The notes beneath the pieces were generated by a model that did not search any database, was not told the DNA's origin, and worked only from the letters and a program-made list of their open reading frames with translations. The position numbers were made by a program, and so were the translations under genes. This document shows positions 35,134 to 43,831 of a stretch of 64,000 nucleotides of DNA, piece after piece; within the stretch, counting starts at the first letter, position 1, and each line of letters begins with the position of its first letter. The stretch comes from Prevotellaceae bacterium UBA4361 (GTDB lineage Bacteria; Bacteroidota; Bacteroidia; Bacteroidales; Bacteroidaceae). The DNA lies in contig DGSN01000018.1 in assembly GCA_002393575.1 (NCBI GenBank), positions 18,573 through 82,572 of the forward strand. Reading direction: 5' to 3'.

Positions 35134-37446
35134 ATGATGAAACGAAGCTTCTTCTCCCTGCTCTTGTTGCTTGTCTTTGCCTACGCGAAGGCTGGCAATG
35201 GTGATTGGCGCGTCTATGCTGCCTATCATGATGCGCAAAAAGTGGTGTCGCTGCACAACCGTGTCTATGTGTTGAGCGATGGTGGACTATACAGCTATGA
35301 CCCTGAGGACACCAGTGTGGAAACCTACACCAAGGCGAATTCGCTGAGCGACCACGGCATCTACGACATAGAACCATGCGAAGCCACGGAAGAGCTCGTC
35401 ATTGTCTATACGAACGGAAACATTGACCTGCTTGATGCCGATGGCGAATCCTTCAGTATGCCCGACCTGAAATTGAAGTCGCTGAGCGATAAGCATATTA
35501 ACAATGTGTGCATCGATGGAACGACGCTTTACGTTTCCACCAATTCGGGTGTGGTGCTGGTGAATCTGAAGAATCACACTTTCGGAAACTTCTACTCCAT
35601 CAACCAGATGATTAACGATGTGGTGCTGGATGCCAATAATATGTATGCTGCGACGACCGATGGTGTCTTTGTGGGTAAGTTGAGCGACAATCTGCTGGAT
35701 GGCAAGAACTGGAAGCTGCTGAGTTCGGTGCCTGTTTGGGATTTCATCACCTTCAATGGAAGCATTTATGCAGTCACTCCCAATGCCTTGCTGAAAGTGA
35801 CCAACAACAGCGATTTTTCCACGACGGCTGTTGTCAATTCCATGCCAAGCGAGTGCTATGTGTGCAATGGGCAGCTCTTCTACAGGGTGAATGGTTCGCT
35901 CTATTGCATCGACGCCAGTGGAAGTACACAGAACTTGGGTAGCCAAAGCATCAAAGACCTCAGTTATTCGCAAAACACCTACTGGGCTGCCTGCGGAGAA
36001 AAGGGACTGATGGGCTACACGCTCAGTGGCAACAGCTTCACGCAGAAGATAGCGTCCGTCATTCCCGACAGTCCTCGCAGGAACTACGCCTATCAGATGA
36101 AGATGATAGACAACAAGCGACTGCTCATGACTGGCGGTGCTTTCAACTATCCCGAAGTACACTATGAAGGAACCGTGATGAAGTATGAGGGCAACACTTG
36201 GTCGTACTTCGATGAGGCAGGACCTAAAGAAGCCTTGGGCAATGATGATTGGTATATCAATGTCACTGATATTGTGCAGGACAGAAACGACTCGTCGCAC
36301 CACTTTGTGAGTGCTGCTTGTTCGGGGTTGTTTGAGTTCAAGGGCGGTAAACTGACGAAGAATTACACTTACAACAATTCTCCACTCACTTCTATTCTTC
36401 CTACGGGTCGTCGTCCTGGCTACTATGTTCGTATTACGGGTTTGTCTTACGACTCACAGAACAACCTATGGATGTGCAACAATGAGTGCGACACCATCGT
36501 TCGCATTCTGAGGTCTAACGGCACGTGGACATCTTACTATATGTCGGAAGTGACGAAATATCCAACCTTCGACCACATTGTGTTTGACAAACGAGGATGG
36601 GCGTGGATCAATTCCCGTCGTTCTACCAGTTCAGGTCATGAAGCAGGAGTCGTCATTGTGAATACGAACAACAATCCTGGCACCCCATCGGGTTTCTCAC
36701 ACAAATTCATCACTACTTTCAGAAACCAAGATGGAACTTCCTACACGCCAACCTTGTTCACTTGCATGAAGGAGGACTTGGATGGCTATATGTGGATAGG
36801 ATGTAACAGCGGTCTGTTTGTGTCTTACTCGCCAGCTGACGTGTTCAAATCCGATTTCTATTTCACTCAGGTGAAAGTGCCACGCAACGACGGTTCCAAC
36901 TTGGCAGACTACCTTCTGAGCGAGGTGCCTATCAAGTGCATCACCATCGACGGAGGCAATCGCAAATGGATTGGAACCAGCGGTTCGGGCGTGTTCCTTG
37001 TGAGTGCTGACGGACTCGAAACCATCGAGCATTTCACCAAGGAAAACTCTCCACTCATCAGCGACGACATCTACGATATCCAAATCAATGGCGAGACGGG
37101 CGAAGTGTTTATCTCCACCAATGAAGGACTCGTGTCCTACTATGGCGATGCCACCGACCCAGCCGCTACGTTGGAAAAAAACAATGTGCTGGTCTATCCG
37201 AATCCTGTGCGTCCTGATTATACGGGCAATATCAGCGTAACGGGTCTTGCCTACGACACCAATGTGAAGATTGTGAACGCGGCTGGAAAATTGGTCAACG
37301 AAGGCACGAGTGTAGGAGGTGAATACACGTGGAATGGTCGTCTGTCCAGTGGAAAACGCTGTGCTTCGGGCGTCTACTATGTGCTTGCTGCTGATTCGGA
37401 AGGCAAGAAAGGAGTGGTTGCCAAGTTCTTAATGGTTCGAGACTAA
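35134..37446 (+). CDS. porZ: PorZ-like T9SS component
   Basis: 770 residues, signal peptide MMKRSFFSLLLLLVFAYAKAG. Two seven-bladed propellers are suggested by repeating blades (VVSLHNRVYVLSDGGLYSYDPED, NNVCIDGTTLYVSTNSGVVLVN, WIGTSGSGVFLVSADG, VFISTNEGLVSYYG). The C-terminal ~85 residues (VLVYPNPVRPDYTG, VKIVNAAGKLV, SGKRCASGVYYVLAAD, KFLMVRD) form a T9SS CTD-like domain that is not expected to be cleaved. P. gingivalis PorZ binds A-LPS and is part of the attachment complex with PorU/PorV/PorQ. It gives functional context to the secreted proteins with T9SS tails elsewhere in the window. Confidence 0.85.
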   Translation: MMKRSFFSLLLLLVFAYAKAGNGDWRVYAAYHDAQKVVSLHNRVYVLSDGGLYSYDPEDTSVETYTKANSLSDHGIYDIEPCEATEELVIVYTNGNIDLLDADGESFSMPDLKLKSLSDKHINNVCIDGTTLYVSTNSGVVLVNLKNHTFGNFYSINQMINDVVLDANNMYAATTDGVFVGKLSDNLLDGKNWKLLSSVPVWDFITFNGSIYAVTPNALLKVTNNSDFSTTAVVNSMPSECYVCNGQLFYRVNGSLYCIDASGSTQNLGSQSIKDLSYSQNTYWAACGEKGLMGYTLSGNSFTQKIASVIPDSPRRNYAYQMKMIDNKRLLMTGGAFNYPEVHYEGTVMKYEGNTWSYFDEAGPKEALGNDDWYINVTDIVQDRNDSSHHFVSAACSGLFEFKGGKLTKNYTYNNSPLTSILPTGRRPGYYVRITGLSYDSQNNLWMCNNECDTIVRILRSNGTWTSYYMSEVTKYPTFDHIVFDKRGWAWINSRRSTSSGHEAGVVIVNTNNNPGTPSGFSHKFITTFRNQDGTSYTPTLFTCMKEDLDGYMWIGCNSGLFVSYSPADVFKSDFYFTQVKVPRNDGSNLADYLLSEVPIKCITIDGGNRKWIGTSGSGVFLVSADGLETIEHFTKENSPLISDDIYDIQINGETGEVFISTNEGLVSYYGDATDPAATLEKNNVLVYPNPVRPDYTGNISVTGLAYDTNVKIVNAAGKLVNEGTSVGGEYTWNGRLSSGKRCASGVYYVLAADSEGKKGVVAKFLMVRD

Positions 37447-37502
37447 AAAGTGAAAAGCGAAAAGTGAAAAATGCCATTTCTTTTGAGATAATTTGTGTGA
37501 AT

Positions 37503-37525
37503 CTTTGCTCGGCGTAGCCAATTTG
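37503..37525. repeat. Mini-insertion repeat containing CTCGGCGTAGCC, copy 2
   Basis: CTTTGCTCGGCGTAGCC then AATTTG, in the space between porZ and the CotH-like gene. Shares the CTCGGCG(T/A)AGCCAA core with the copies at 18530 and 55316. Confidence 0.65.
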
Positions 37526-37588
37526 TTGATGATAATTACTACCAGCGAGAACTCACCAACTTAAATACTCATAAACTCAAAAACTCAA

Positions 37589-39256
37589 ATGATGCGTTGT
37601 TTGGCTTGCGCTATGTGGCTCTCTCTTTGGTTGGTTGTAGGTGTGGCACGAAGCCAGACCTACAACCAACTGCTTTTATCTGCGGTTGAGGAAGAACGTG
37701 TCGGAGGACATCCAATCCTTTGCGACACCACCGACCATCGTTTTTGCCTGGTTGCCATTTCTCCCGATGAAAAGGCTGATTTTGGCAAGACTTCTTCTGT
37801 TGAGAGAACCTTTCTACTGAACGACACAACTTCCGAAACACTTACTATTCATCTCACTTCGCTTCCCATTGTTCATGTTCAATCGACTGGCATTTCCACC
37901 AATTTCTCTCATGGTCGTCTTTCTTTCTACGACCCAGCGGCTACAGAACCATTGACTTTCGAGATGGAAGTGCGCTGGCGAGGTGCCACTACGCTTCAGC
38001 GTCCGAAAAAATCGTATGCCGTGAAACTCATGGATGAGGCTGGTGAGAAATTCAATCATTCGTTTTTCGGACTTCGGAGCGACAATTCGTGGATTCTCGA
38101 TGCCATGTCGGTTGACAAGGCTCGAATGAGAAACCGCATTTCCACTGACCTTTGGAATGACTTTTCTGCTTCTTCCTATATCAAAGCGTTTGAACCCACA
38201 GCCCTCAATGGCACACGTGGTGAGTTTGTCGAGGTGTTTTATAATCACCGCTATCAAGGTGTGTATTGCATGACTGAGAAGATTGACCGCAAGCAATTGC
38301 AACTTCTCAAGTTCAAGGGCGAGCAGATGCGCGGTGTGCTCTACAAAACGAAGAAATGGAACACCTTAGTGGCTACAGCTGATGTGCCTACTTCTGCGCA
38401 AAGTGAGTGGAACGGCGTGGAGATATCTTATCCGAATTTGGAAGAAGGAGAACCTGTGGATTGGTCGCCTCTGCTGAATGTCATGGATTTCCTCACCAAT
38501 TCTTCCACGGTAACGCTGCGGCATGATTTGCCGAAACGAATCGACCTCGATGTGTGGCGCGACTATTTCCTCTTCATTGAACTGCTCTTGGCTGAGGACA
38601 ACGACTGTAAGAACCAGTGCGTGTATTTTTACGATGCAACCGACTCCACTTCTCTCTTGGGCATAGCACCGTGGGATTTGGATCACTCATGGGGTAGGGA
38701 CTATCAAGGTCGGGCTCTCGATGCCCAAAAGGTTTTTCCTCTCTACAATCGTGTCAATAGTTGTCTGCGCTATTACTATGGAACTACGAACTATGCAAAG
38801 GAAAGATATATAGAGTTGCGCACCAATTATCTCTGCGCTGATTCTTTGCAAGAGCGATTCCGACGAGTGTTCCAACTCTTTCGTGACAACCATGTGGATG
38901 AGCGTGAGGAACTCAGATGGAACGGACGAGACGACATCGTTCTCGATTTTGATGCAGAGGAAGACTATATCCTTCAGTGGATTGTTAATCGGCTTGCCTA
39001 TCTCGATAGCAAATACGGATACGAAGATGTTCCCGTTTCATCCATCGCTTCTGCAACCACAGTTTCAACTCCTTATTCTATCACAACGAACAAGGAAACG
39101 CTCTGTGTGAAGGCTCGGAGTCCTTTTTCCCTTCGCATCACCACTCTACAAGGTCGCAACCTATGCCAGAGGCAGATGAAAGCTGATGAAACGCTTGTCT
39201 TGCCTTTACCAAGTGGCATTTATCTTGTCAATTCGACTAAAATTGTGATTCCATAG
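37589..39256 (+). CDS. Secreted CotH-kinase-family protein
   Basis: 555 residues with a signal peptide (ending VGVARSQT). CotH fold landmarks: EVRWRGATTLQRPKKSYAVKL (strand and Lys region), DAMSVDKARMRNRISTDLW, YNHRYQGVYCMTEKIDR, and the likely metal-binding site GIAPWDLDHSWGRD. The last ~70 residues (LRITTLQGRNLCQRQ...LPSGIYLVNSTKIVIP) resemble a T9SS sorting tail. CotH proteins include spore-coat protein kinases, but many secreted Bacteroidetes members have unknown substrates. The gene has a G-to-T-rich codon style close to its neighbours; no sign of transfer. Confidence 0.85.
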   Translation: MMRCLACAMWLSLWLVVGVARSQTYNQLLLSAVEEERVGGHPILCDTTDHRFCLVAISPDEKADFGKTSSVERTFLLNDTTSETLTIHLTSLPIVHVQSTGISTNFSHGRLSFYDPAATEPLTFEMEVRWRGATTLQRPKKSYAVKLMDEAGEKFNHSFFGLRSDNSWILDAMSVDKARMRNRISTDLWNDFSASSYIKAFEPTALNGTRGEFVEVFYNHRYQGVYCMTEKIDRKQLQLLKFKGEQMRGVLYKTKKWNTLVATADVPTSAQSEWNGVEISYPNLEEGEPVDWSPLLNVMDFLTNSSTVTLRHDLPKRIDLDVWRDYFLFIELLLAEDNDCKNQCVYFYDATDSTSLLGIAPWDLDHSWGRDYQGRALDAQKVFPLYNRVNSCLRYYYGTTNYAKERYIELRTNYLCADSLQERFRRVFQLFRDNHVDEREELRWNGRDDIVLDFDAEEDYILQWIVNRLAYLDSKYGYEDVPVSSIASATTVSTPYSITTNKETLCVKARSPFSLRITTLQGRNLCQRQMKADETLVLPLPSGIYLVNSTKIVIP

Positions 39257-39411
39257 CTGAAATGTGATTTTCTGTGCAGGCTGTTTCTTTCATTATTCTC
39301 TCGAAACTTTGTAAAACGCTTACAAACTGATTTTATTTTGCGGAAAATAAAATGATTTTGTTGCGAAAACGCTCTTTTTGTATGAAAACACACATTTATA
39401 TGTGAAAATAT

Positions 39412-39442
39412 TTTGATAAGTTGCATATTTTACCGAACTTTG
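39412..39442 (+). promoter_or_regulatory. Probable korA promoter
   Basis: TTTG (39412-39415), 19 bases, GAACTTTG (39435-39442), a near match to TAnnTTTG. The rest of 39257-39569 is AT-rich and holds no gene. Confidence 0.5.
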
Positions 39443-39569
39443 CACCCGAAATTCATTGATATATGCATTTTCATCCGTCGTTTTCTGCATTTTTATGCAA
39501 AAATCTCTGAAAATGCATGATTTTTTTGATTACTATTTTGAAAGGATTGAAATAAACAAATAGGTTATT

Positions 39570-41441
39570 ATGGCAGAAGATTTGGAAATCAAAGAGTTGA
39601 GCGACGTTGCCGTGCGCTTTTCAGGTGATTCTGGCGATGGTATGCAATTGGCTGGAAACATCTTCTCTACGGTTTCTGCTACCGTAGGCAACAGCATTAG
39701 TACATTCCCCGATTATCCTGCGGACATCCGTGCCCCTCAAGGTTCGTTGACGGGCGTTTCGGGTTTCCAAGTACATATTGGCGCTGAAATGGTCTATACC
39801 CCAGGCGACAAGTGCGATGTGCTTGTGGCGATGAATGCCGCTGCCCTGAAGACTCAGTACAAGTATGCAAAGCCTGGTGCAGCCATCATCATCGACACCG
39901 ATGCCTTTGGTCCAAGCGACTTGAAGAAGGCTGCTTTCACAACCGACGACCCGCTCAAGGAAATGAACATCGACCCCGACCGTGTCATTGCTTGTCCTAT
40001 CACCCAGATGGTGAAGGACTGTTTGGCTGACTCGGGCATGGATCCTAAGTCTGTCCTCAAGTGTCGCAATATGTTTGCGCTCGGACTCGTCTGCTGGCTT
40101 TTCGACCGCGACCTCAACATTGCCTACAACTTCCTGCGTGAGAAGTTCGCCAAGAAGCCAGGCGTGGCTGAAGCCAACATCAAGGTCATTCAGGCTGGTT
40201 ACGACTACGGACACAACACTCACTCCAGCGTTGCTAATGTCTATCGCATTGAGTCGAAAGTGAAAGTGCCAGGACGCTACATGGACATCACGGGCAACAA
40301 GGCTACTGCTTACGGTTTCATTGCTGCTGCTGAGAAGGCTGGGCTCAAGCTCTACCTCGGTTCCTATCCTATCACTCCTGCCACCGACGTGCTTCACGAA
40401 CTCTCCAAGCACAAGTCGCTCGGTGTGACCACCGTTCAGTGCGAGGACGAAATATCAGGCTGTGCCTCTGCTGTGGGTGCATCCTTCGCTGGTGCGTTGG
40501 CTGTCACTTCCACGTCGGGACCTGGCATCTGCTTGAAGTCAGAAGCCATGAACCTTGCTGTCATCATGGAACTCCCGCTTGTTGTTCTCGATGTGCAGCG
40601 TGGTGGTCCTGCCACAGGTCTTCCTACCAAGTCGGAACAGACCGACCTCTTGCAGGTGCTCTTCGGCAGAAACGGTGAATCGCCTATGCCTGTCATGGCT
40701 GCCATCAGTCCGACCGACTGTTTCGATGCAGCATATCAAGCAGCAAAGATGGCACTTGAACACATGACTCCTGTCGTACTCCTTACCGATGCCTACGTTG
40801 CGAATGGTTCGGGTGCGCTCAAGTTGCCTAACCTCAACGATTATCCAGACATCAATCCTCCTTACGTTCCTGAAGAACTCCGCGGTTCATGGGCTCCTTA
40901 CCTCCGCAACGAGGAAACGGGTGTGCGCTATTGGGCAGTGCCTGGACGTGAAGGCTTCGAGCACATTCTGGGTGGCTTGGAGAAGGACAACAAGACAGGT
41001 GCTATCTCCACCGACCCTGAGAACCACGACTTGATGACACGTTTGCGTCAGGCGAAAATCAACAAGATTCAGGTGCCAGACCTCGAAGTGCTGGGCGACA
41101 AGGACGATGCCGACTTGCTCATTGTAGGTTTCGGTGGCACTTACGGACACCTCCATGCTGCTATGGACGAGCTTCGTGCAGCAGGCAAGAAGGTGGCGAT
41201 GGCACATTTCAAGTATATCAACCCTCTGCCAAAGAACACTGCCGAAGTGCTGGGCAAGTATCCAAAGGTGGTCGTTGCCGAGCAGAACATGGGACAGTTG
41301 GCTGCTTTCCTCCGCATGAAGGTGGACGGATTTGTTCCTGCCCAGTTCAATCAGGTGAAGGGTCAGCCATTCGTCGTGAGCGAATTGGTGGAAGCTTTTA
41401 GCAGCCTCCTCCTAACCTCCCCCAAAGGGGAGGAATCCTAA
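39570..41441 (+). CDS. korA: 2-oxoglutarate (2-oxoacid):ferredoxin oxidoreductase subunit alpha
   Basis: 623 residues: fused gamma and alpha domains as in Bacteroidetes KorA. N-terminal gamma part: VRFSGDSGDGMQLAGNIF and DYPADIRAPQG. Alpha part: YPITPATDVLHEL, CEDEISGCASAVGASFAGA and VLDVQRGGPATGLPTKSEQTDL. The C-terminal beta/alpha domain includes NMGQLAAFLR. With KorB it makes succinyl-CoA and reduced ferredoxin from 2-oxoglutarate. The last ~12 residues (SSLLLTSPKGEES) are encoded by a G/C-run palindrome (41405-41437) and look like an insertion replacing the native C-terminus. Confidence 0.93.
   Translation: MAEDLEIKELSDVAVRFSGDSGDGMQLAGNIFSTVSATVGNSISTFPDYPADIRAPQGSLTGVSGFQVHIGAEMVYTPGDKCDVLVAMNAAALKTQYKYAKPGAAIIIDTDAFGPSDLKKAAFTTDDPLKEMNIDPDRVIACPITQMVKDCLADSGMDPKSVLKCRNMFALGLVCWLFDRDLNIAYNFLREKFAKKPGVAEANIKVIQAGYDYGHNTHSSVANVYRIESKVKVPGRYMDITGNKATAYGFIAAAEKAGLKLYLGSYPITPATDVLHELSKHKSLGVTTVQCEDEISGCASAVGASFAGALAVTSTSGPGICLKSEAMNLAVIMELPLVVLDVQRGGPATGLPTKSEQTDLLQVLFGRNGESPMPVMAAISPTDCFDAAYQAAKMALEHMTPVVLLTDAYVANGSGALKLPNLNDYPDINPPYVPEELRGSWAPYLRNEETGVRYWAVPGREGFEHILGGLEKDNKTGAISTDPENHDLMTRLRQAKINKIQVPDLEVLGDKDDADLLIVGFGGTYGHLHAAMDELRAAGKKVAMAHFKYINPLPKNTAEVLGKYPKVVVAEQNMGQLAAFLRMKVDGFVPAQFNQVKGQPFVVSELVEAFSSLLLTSPKGEES
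41405..41437. repeat. G/C-run palindrome at the korA 3' end
   Basis: CCTCCTAACCTCCCC-CAAA-GGGGAGGAATC. Its reverse complement matches the copies at 41476-41505 and 41931-41959, so it faces them in inverted orientation across the DUF559 gene. Confidence 0.75.
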
Positions 41442-41452
41442 GCCAATGAGCT

Positions 41453-41881
41453 GTGACGCAAAATGATATTTCAGAACCCTTCCCCTTGAGGGAGTTAGTG
41501 GGGACTAAAGAGTATTTTTATCGCACGGCAGATCCTTTCTATTATACACTCTTGAAAGAATTTGCATTGCAACATAGAAAGAATCCGACGGAGGCCGAAA
41601 GCATTCTTTGGAGTTTCCTACAGAAACGTGCGTTAGGACAACCTTTTCGTCGTCAACATATCATTGGCTGTTTCATCGCTGATTTCGTCTGCTTGCCAAA
41701 GCAACTTGTCATTGAGATAGATGGTGGATACCATCAATTGCCAGATGCACAAATTAGTGATGAAGAACGAACCAAACAACTTAATGCTTTCGGTTTCAGG
41801 GTGATTCGTTTCACTAATGAAGAAGTCGTTTTCGATTCGGGTTCGGTATTAAATAAAATCAAAGAACAATTAAACACATAG
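41453..41881 (+). CDS. DUF559 (Vsr-like) endonuclease-domain protein inserted between korA and korB
   Basis: 142 residues from a GTG. Core: FALQHRKNPTEAESILWSFLQ, GQPFRRQHIIGCFIADFVC, LVIEIDGGYHQ and NAFGFRVIRFTNEEV. The family belongs to the Vsr/PD-(D/E)XK-like nucleases, with D (IADFVC), E and D (IEIDGG) as candidate catalytic residues. The N-terminal ~18 residues (SEPFPLRELVGTK) are encoded by a palindromic repeat (41476-41505). Only 4 bases separate its stop from korB. korA and korB normally adjoin, so this is an insertion. Role unknown; a mobile or homing-like cassette is plausible. Confidence 0.85.
   Translation: MTQNDISEPFPLRELVGTKEYFYRTADPFYYTLLKEFALQHRKNPTEAESILWSFLQKRALGQPFRRQHIIGCFIADFVCLPKQLVIEIDGGYHQLPDAQISDEERTKQLNAFGFRVIRFTNEEVVFDSGSVLNKIKEQLNT
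41476..41505. repeat. G/C-run palindrome within the DUF559 gene start
   Basis: ACCCTTCCCCTTGAGGG followed by AGTTAGTGGGGAC; direct orientation relative to the copy in korB. Confidence 0.7.
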
Positions 41882-41885
41882 GTTT

Positions 41886-42947
41886 ATGGAATCAAACATA
41901 AATTACAATCCAAGTGTCTCTTCAGTAGCAACCTCCCCCCTTGGGGGGACATGGGGGGCTGTAGATTATAAAAAAGGTCAGCCACGTTGGTGTCCTGGTT
42001 GTGGCGACCACTTCTTCCTTGCATCACTCCACAAGGCTTTGGCAGAAATTGGAGTTCCTCCTTACGAGACAGCCGTCATTTCGGGTATCGGTTGCTCCAG
42101 CCGTTTGCCTCACTACATGGCAACCTATGGCATGAACACCATCCACGGACGTGCTGCCGCCATTGCTACTGGTGCGAAGGTGACAAACCCTAAGCTCACC
42201 GTATGGCAGGTGAGTGGCGACGGTGACGGACTGGCGATTGGTGGTAACCACTTCATCCATGCCAACCGTCGAAACATCGACCTCAACATGATTCTGCTCA
42301 ACAACCGAATCTATGGTCTCACGAAGGGACAGTATTCGCCAACCAGTCCGCGTGGATTCGTATCCAAGTCGAGTCCTTACGGCACGGTGGAAGACCCATT
42401 CCGTCCTGCTGAACTCTGCTTTGGTGCCCGTGGTCACTTCTTCGCACGTGCCGTTGCCACCGATGCCCCTGGCACCATTGAAATCCTCAAGGCTGCTTAC
42501 CACCACAAGGGTGCTGCCGTTTGCGAAATCCTGCAAAACTGTGTCATCTTCAACAATGGCACGCACGACGATGTCTATTCCGCTCCTAATCGCAAGAAGA
42601 ACGCCATCTACCTCAAGCATGGCGAACCGATGATTTTTGGTGAGAACAATGAATATGGTCTCATGCAGGAAGGTTTCGGCATCAAGGTGGTGAAGATTGG
42701 TGAGAACGGTATCACGGTTGACGACCTGCTTGTTCACGATGCACATTGTGAAGACAACACGCTCCAACTCAAGTTGGCCATGATGGAAGGTCCAGACTTC
42801 CCTGTTGCGCTCGGTGTGATTCGCGATGTGGAAGCACCAACCTACGACGAAGCAGTCAATGCTCAAATCGAGGAAATCAAGGCAAAGAAACCTTACCACA
42901 ACTTCGCCGAATTATTGGAAACCAATGATATTTGGGAAGTGAAGTAA
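41886..42947 (+). CDS. korB: 2-oxoglutarate (2-oxoacid):ferredoxin oxidoreductase subunit beta
   Basis: 353 residues. Cluster and TPP signatures: QPRWCPGCGDHFFLASLH, GIGCSSRLPHYM, HGRAAAIATGAK, WQVSGDGDGLAIGGNHFIHANRRN. Forms the catalytic half with KorA. The N-terminus is unusual: residues ~11-25 (SSVATSPLGGTWGA) are encoded by a palindromic repeat (41931-41959) located between the ATG and the conserved DYKKGQPRW. Such residues are unlikely to be part of the native fold, and should form a flexible extension. Confidence 0.93.
   Translation: MESNINYNPSVSSVATSPLGGTWGAVDYKKGQPRWCPGCGDHFFLASLHKALAEIGVPPYETAVISGIGCSSRLPHYMATYGMNTIHGRAAAIATGAKVTNPKLTVWQVSGDGDGLAIGGNHFIHANRRNIDLNMILLNNRIYGLTKGQYSPTSPRGFVSKSSPYGTVEDPFRPAELCFGARGHFFARAVATDAPGTIEILKAAYHHKGAAVCEILQNCVIFNNGTHDDVYSAPNRKKNAIYLKHGEPMIFGENNEYGLMQEGFGIKVVKIGENGITVDDLLVHDAHCEDNTLQLKLAMMEGPDFPVALGVIRDVEAPTYDEAVNAQIEEIKAKKPYHNFAELLETNDIWEVK
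41931..41959. repeat. G/C-run palindrome inside the korB 5' coding region
   Basis: ACCTCCCCCCTTGGGGGG then ACATGGGGGGC, preserved in frame within korB. Confidence 0.75.
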
Positions 42948-42978
42948 GTCAACAGACTCACACAAATTAGCGCACAAA

Positions 42979-43014
42979 AAAACGGTAACGATGGCTTTCG
43001 TTACCGTTTTTTAG
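42979..43014. terminator. Terminator after korB, usable in both directions
   Basis: AAAACGGTAACGA and TCGTTACCGTTTTTT form an 11-13-bp stem with flanking A and T runs, between convergent korB and the toxin-antitoxin pair. Confidence 0.85.
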
Positions 43015-43031
43015 TTGTGAGAATCTACTTC

Positions 43032-43367
43032 TTACCAAAGCGAAACTTTACCAATGTTCCCGACTTCCAGTGTCAGCGGGATGCCCATAGCTTTGAACAC
43101 CCGTGTCATGCTATTCAGGGATATACTCCTGCCACGTTCCAATCGAGAAATTTGTGACTTTTGCACACCTACTTTTTCACCAAGTTGTTCTTGGGTGAGA
43201 TTCTGTGATATTCGTGCCTTTTTGATGGCTTCTCCCAGTTTATAGGCACTGACATAATCGTCCACGTTCTGCTCAAAGTCATCACGTTCAGGCGTACCTA
43301 CTGTTCCGTATTCCTCATCTAAAAAATCCTCAAAATCGTACAATTTCATATCACCCACTTGCTTCAT
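43032..43367 (-). CDS. XRE-family antitoxin (HigA-like)
   Basis: 111 residues. The C-terminal half is an HTH_3/XRE domain (LTQEQLGEKVGVQKSQISRLERG); the N-terminal ~45 residues are acidic (DFEDFLDEEYGTVG), as in antitoxins that wrap the toxin. The ATG overlaps the toxin stop (ATGA), so the toxin gene comes first, the HigBA order. Expected to neutralise the toxin and repress the shared promoter. Confidence 0.85.
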   Translation of the reverse strand: MKQVGDMKLYDFEDFLDEEYGTVGTPERDDFEQNVDDYVSAYKLGEAIKKARISQNLTQEQLGEKVGVQKSQISRLERGRSISLNSMTRVFKAMGIPLTLEVGNIGKVSLW

Positions 43368-43723
43368 AACTTTTTGTTTTTGTTGTCAAAGTATTTCTTT
43401 TTCAGTTCTTCTGCCTTGGTTATTTCCTTGATGGGAGTTTTATCTGTCTTCTTGACGATGCCATGAGTGGCAACAACCAAAGAATTACTTTCCTTGTCCC
43501 AAAAGGCGAACAGCCTGTAGTATGTCTTGTTGTAGAGTGTGCGAAACTCCCAGATTCCTTCGGAACCATCAAGTTTCTTGAAGAGTTCCACGTTCTGTTC
43601 TCCTTTCTGGACTCTACGGATATTTGTCCCGATTTTTCTTCGTATTTCCTTGGACAAGGATTTCAAGAAATCTCGGGCATCTTCCATTAATAATAGTTCA
43701 AATATGATTTTTTCCATATTCAA
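43364..43723 (-). CDS. RelE/ParE-superfamily toxin (HigB / Gp49-like)
   Basis: 119 residues. Pattern: ARDFLKSLSKEIRRKIGTNIRRVQ, VELFKKLDGSEGIWEFRTLYNKTYYRLFAFWD and VVATHGIVKKTDKTPIKEITKAEELKKKYF, typical of phage Gp49-like HigB toxins that cleave mRNA on the ribosome. The conserved EFR and the late KK/T segment are intact. First gene of the operon; a promoter and palindrome lie just upstream. Confidence 0.85.
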   Translation of the reverse strand: MNMEKIIFELLLMEDARDFLKSLSKEIRRKIGTNIRRVQKGEQNVELFKKLDGSEGIWEFRTLYNKTYYRLFAFWDKESNSLVVATHGIVKKTDKTPIKEITKAEELKKKYFDNKNKKL

Positions 43724-43735
43724 CTAAAGTTGATG

Positions 43736-43809
43736 CAAATATACGGAAAGTTGTCAATTCACGCAACAATTACGTTCGTTTTCATGTGTTTTTGTTGACA
43801 ACTTTCCGT
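43736..43809 (-). promoter_or_regulatory. Toxin-antitoxin promoter and 15-bp palindrome pair
   Basis: On the minus strand, TTG (43766-43764), 20 bases, TATATTTG (43743-43736). ACGGAAAGTTGTCAA (43743-43757) and its perfect complement (43795-43809) flank the -33 region, a likely autoregulatory operator. Confidence 0.6.
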
Positions 43810-43831
43810 CATTCGTTCATTCCTCATTTCC

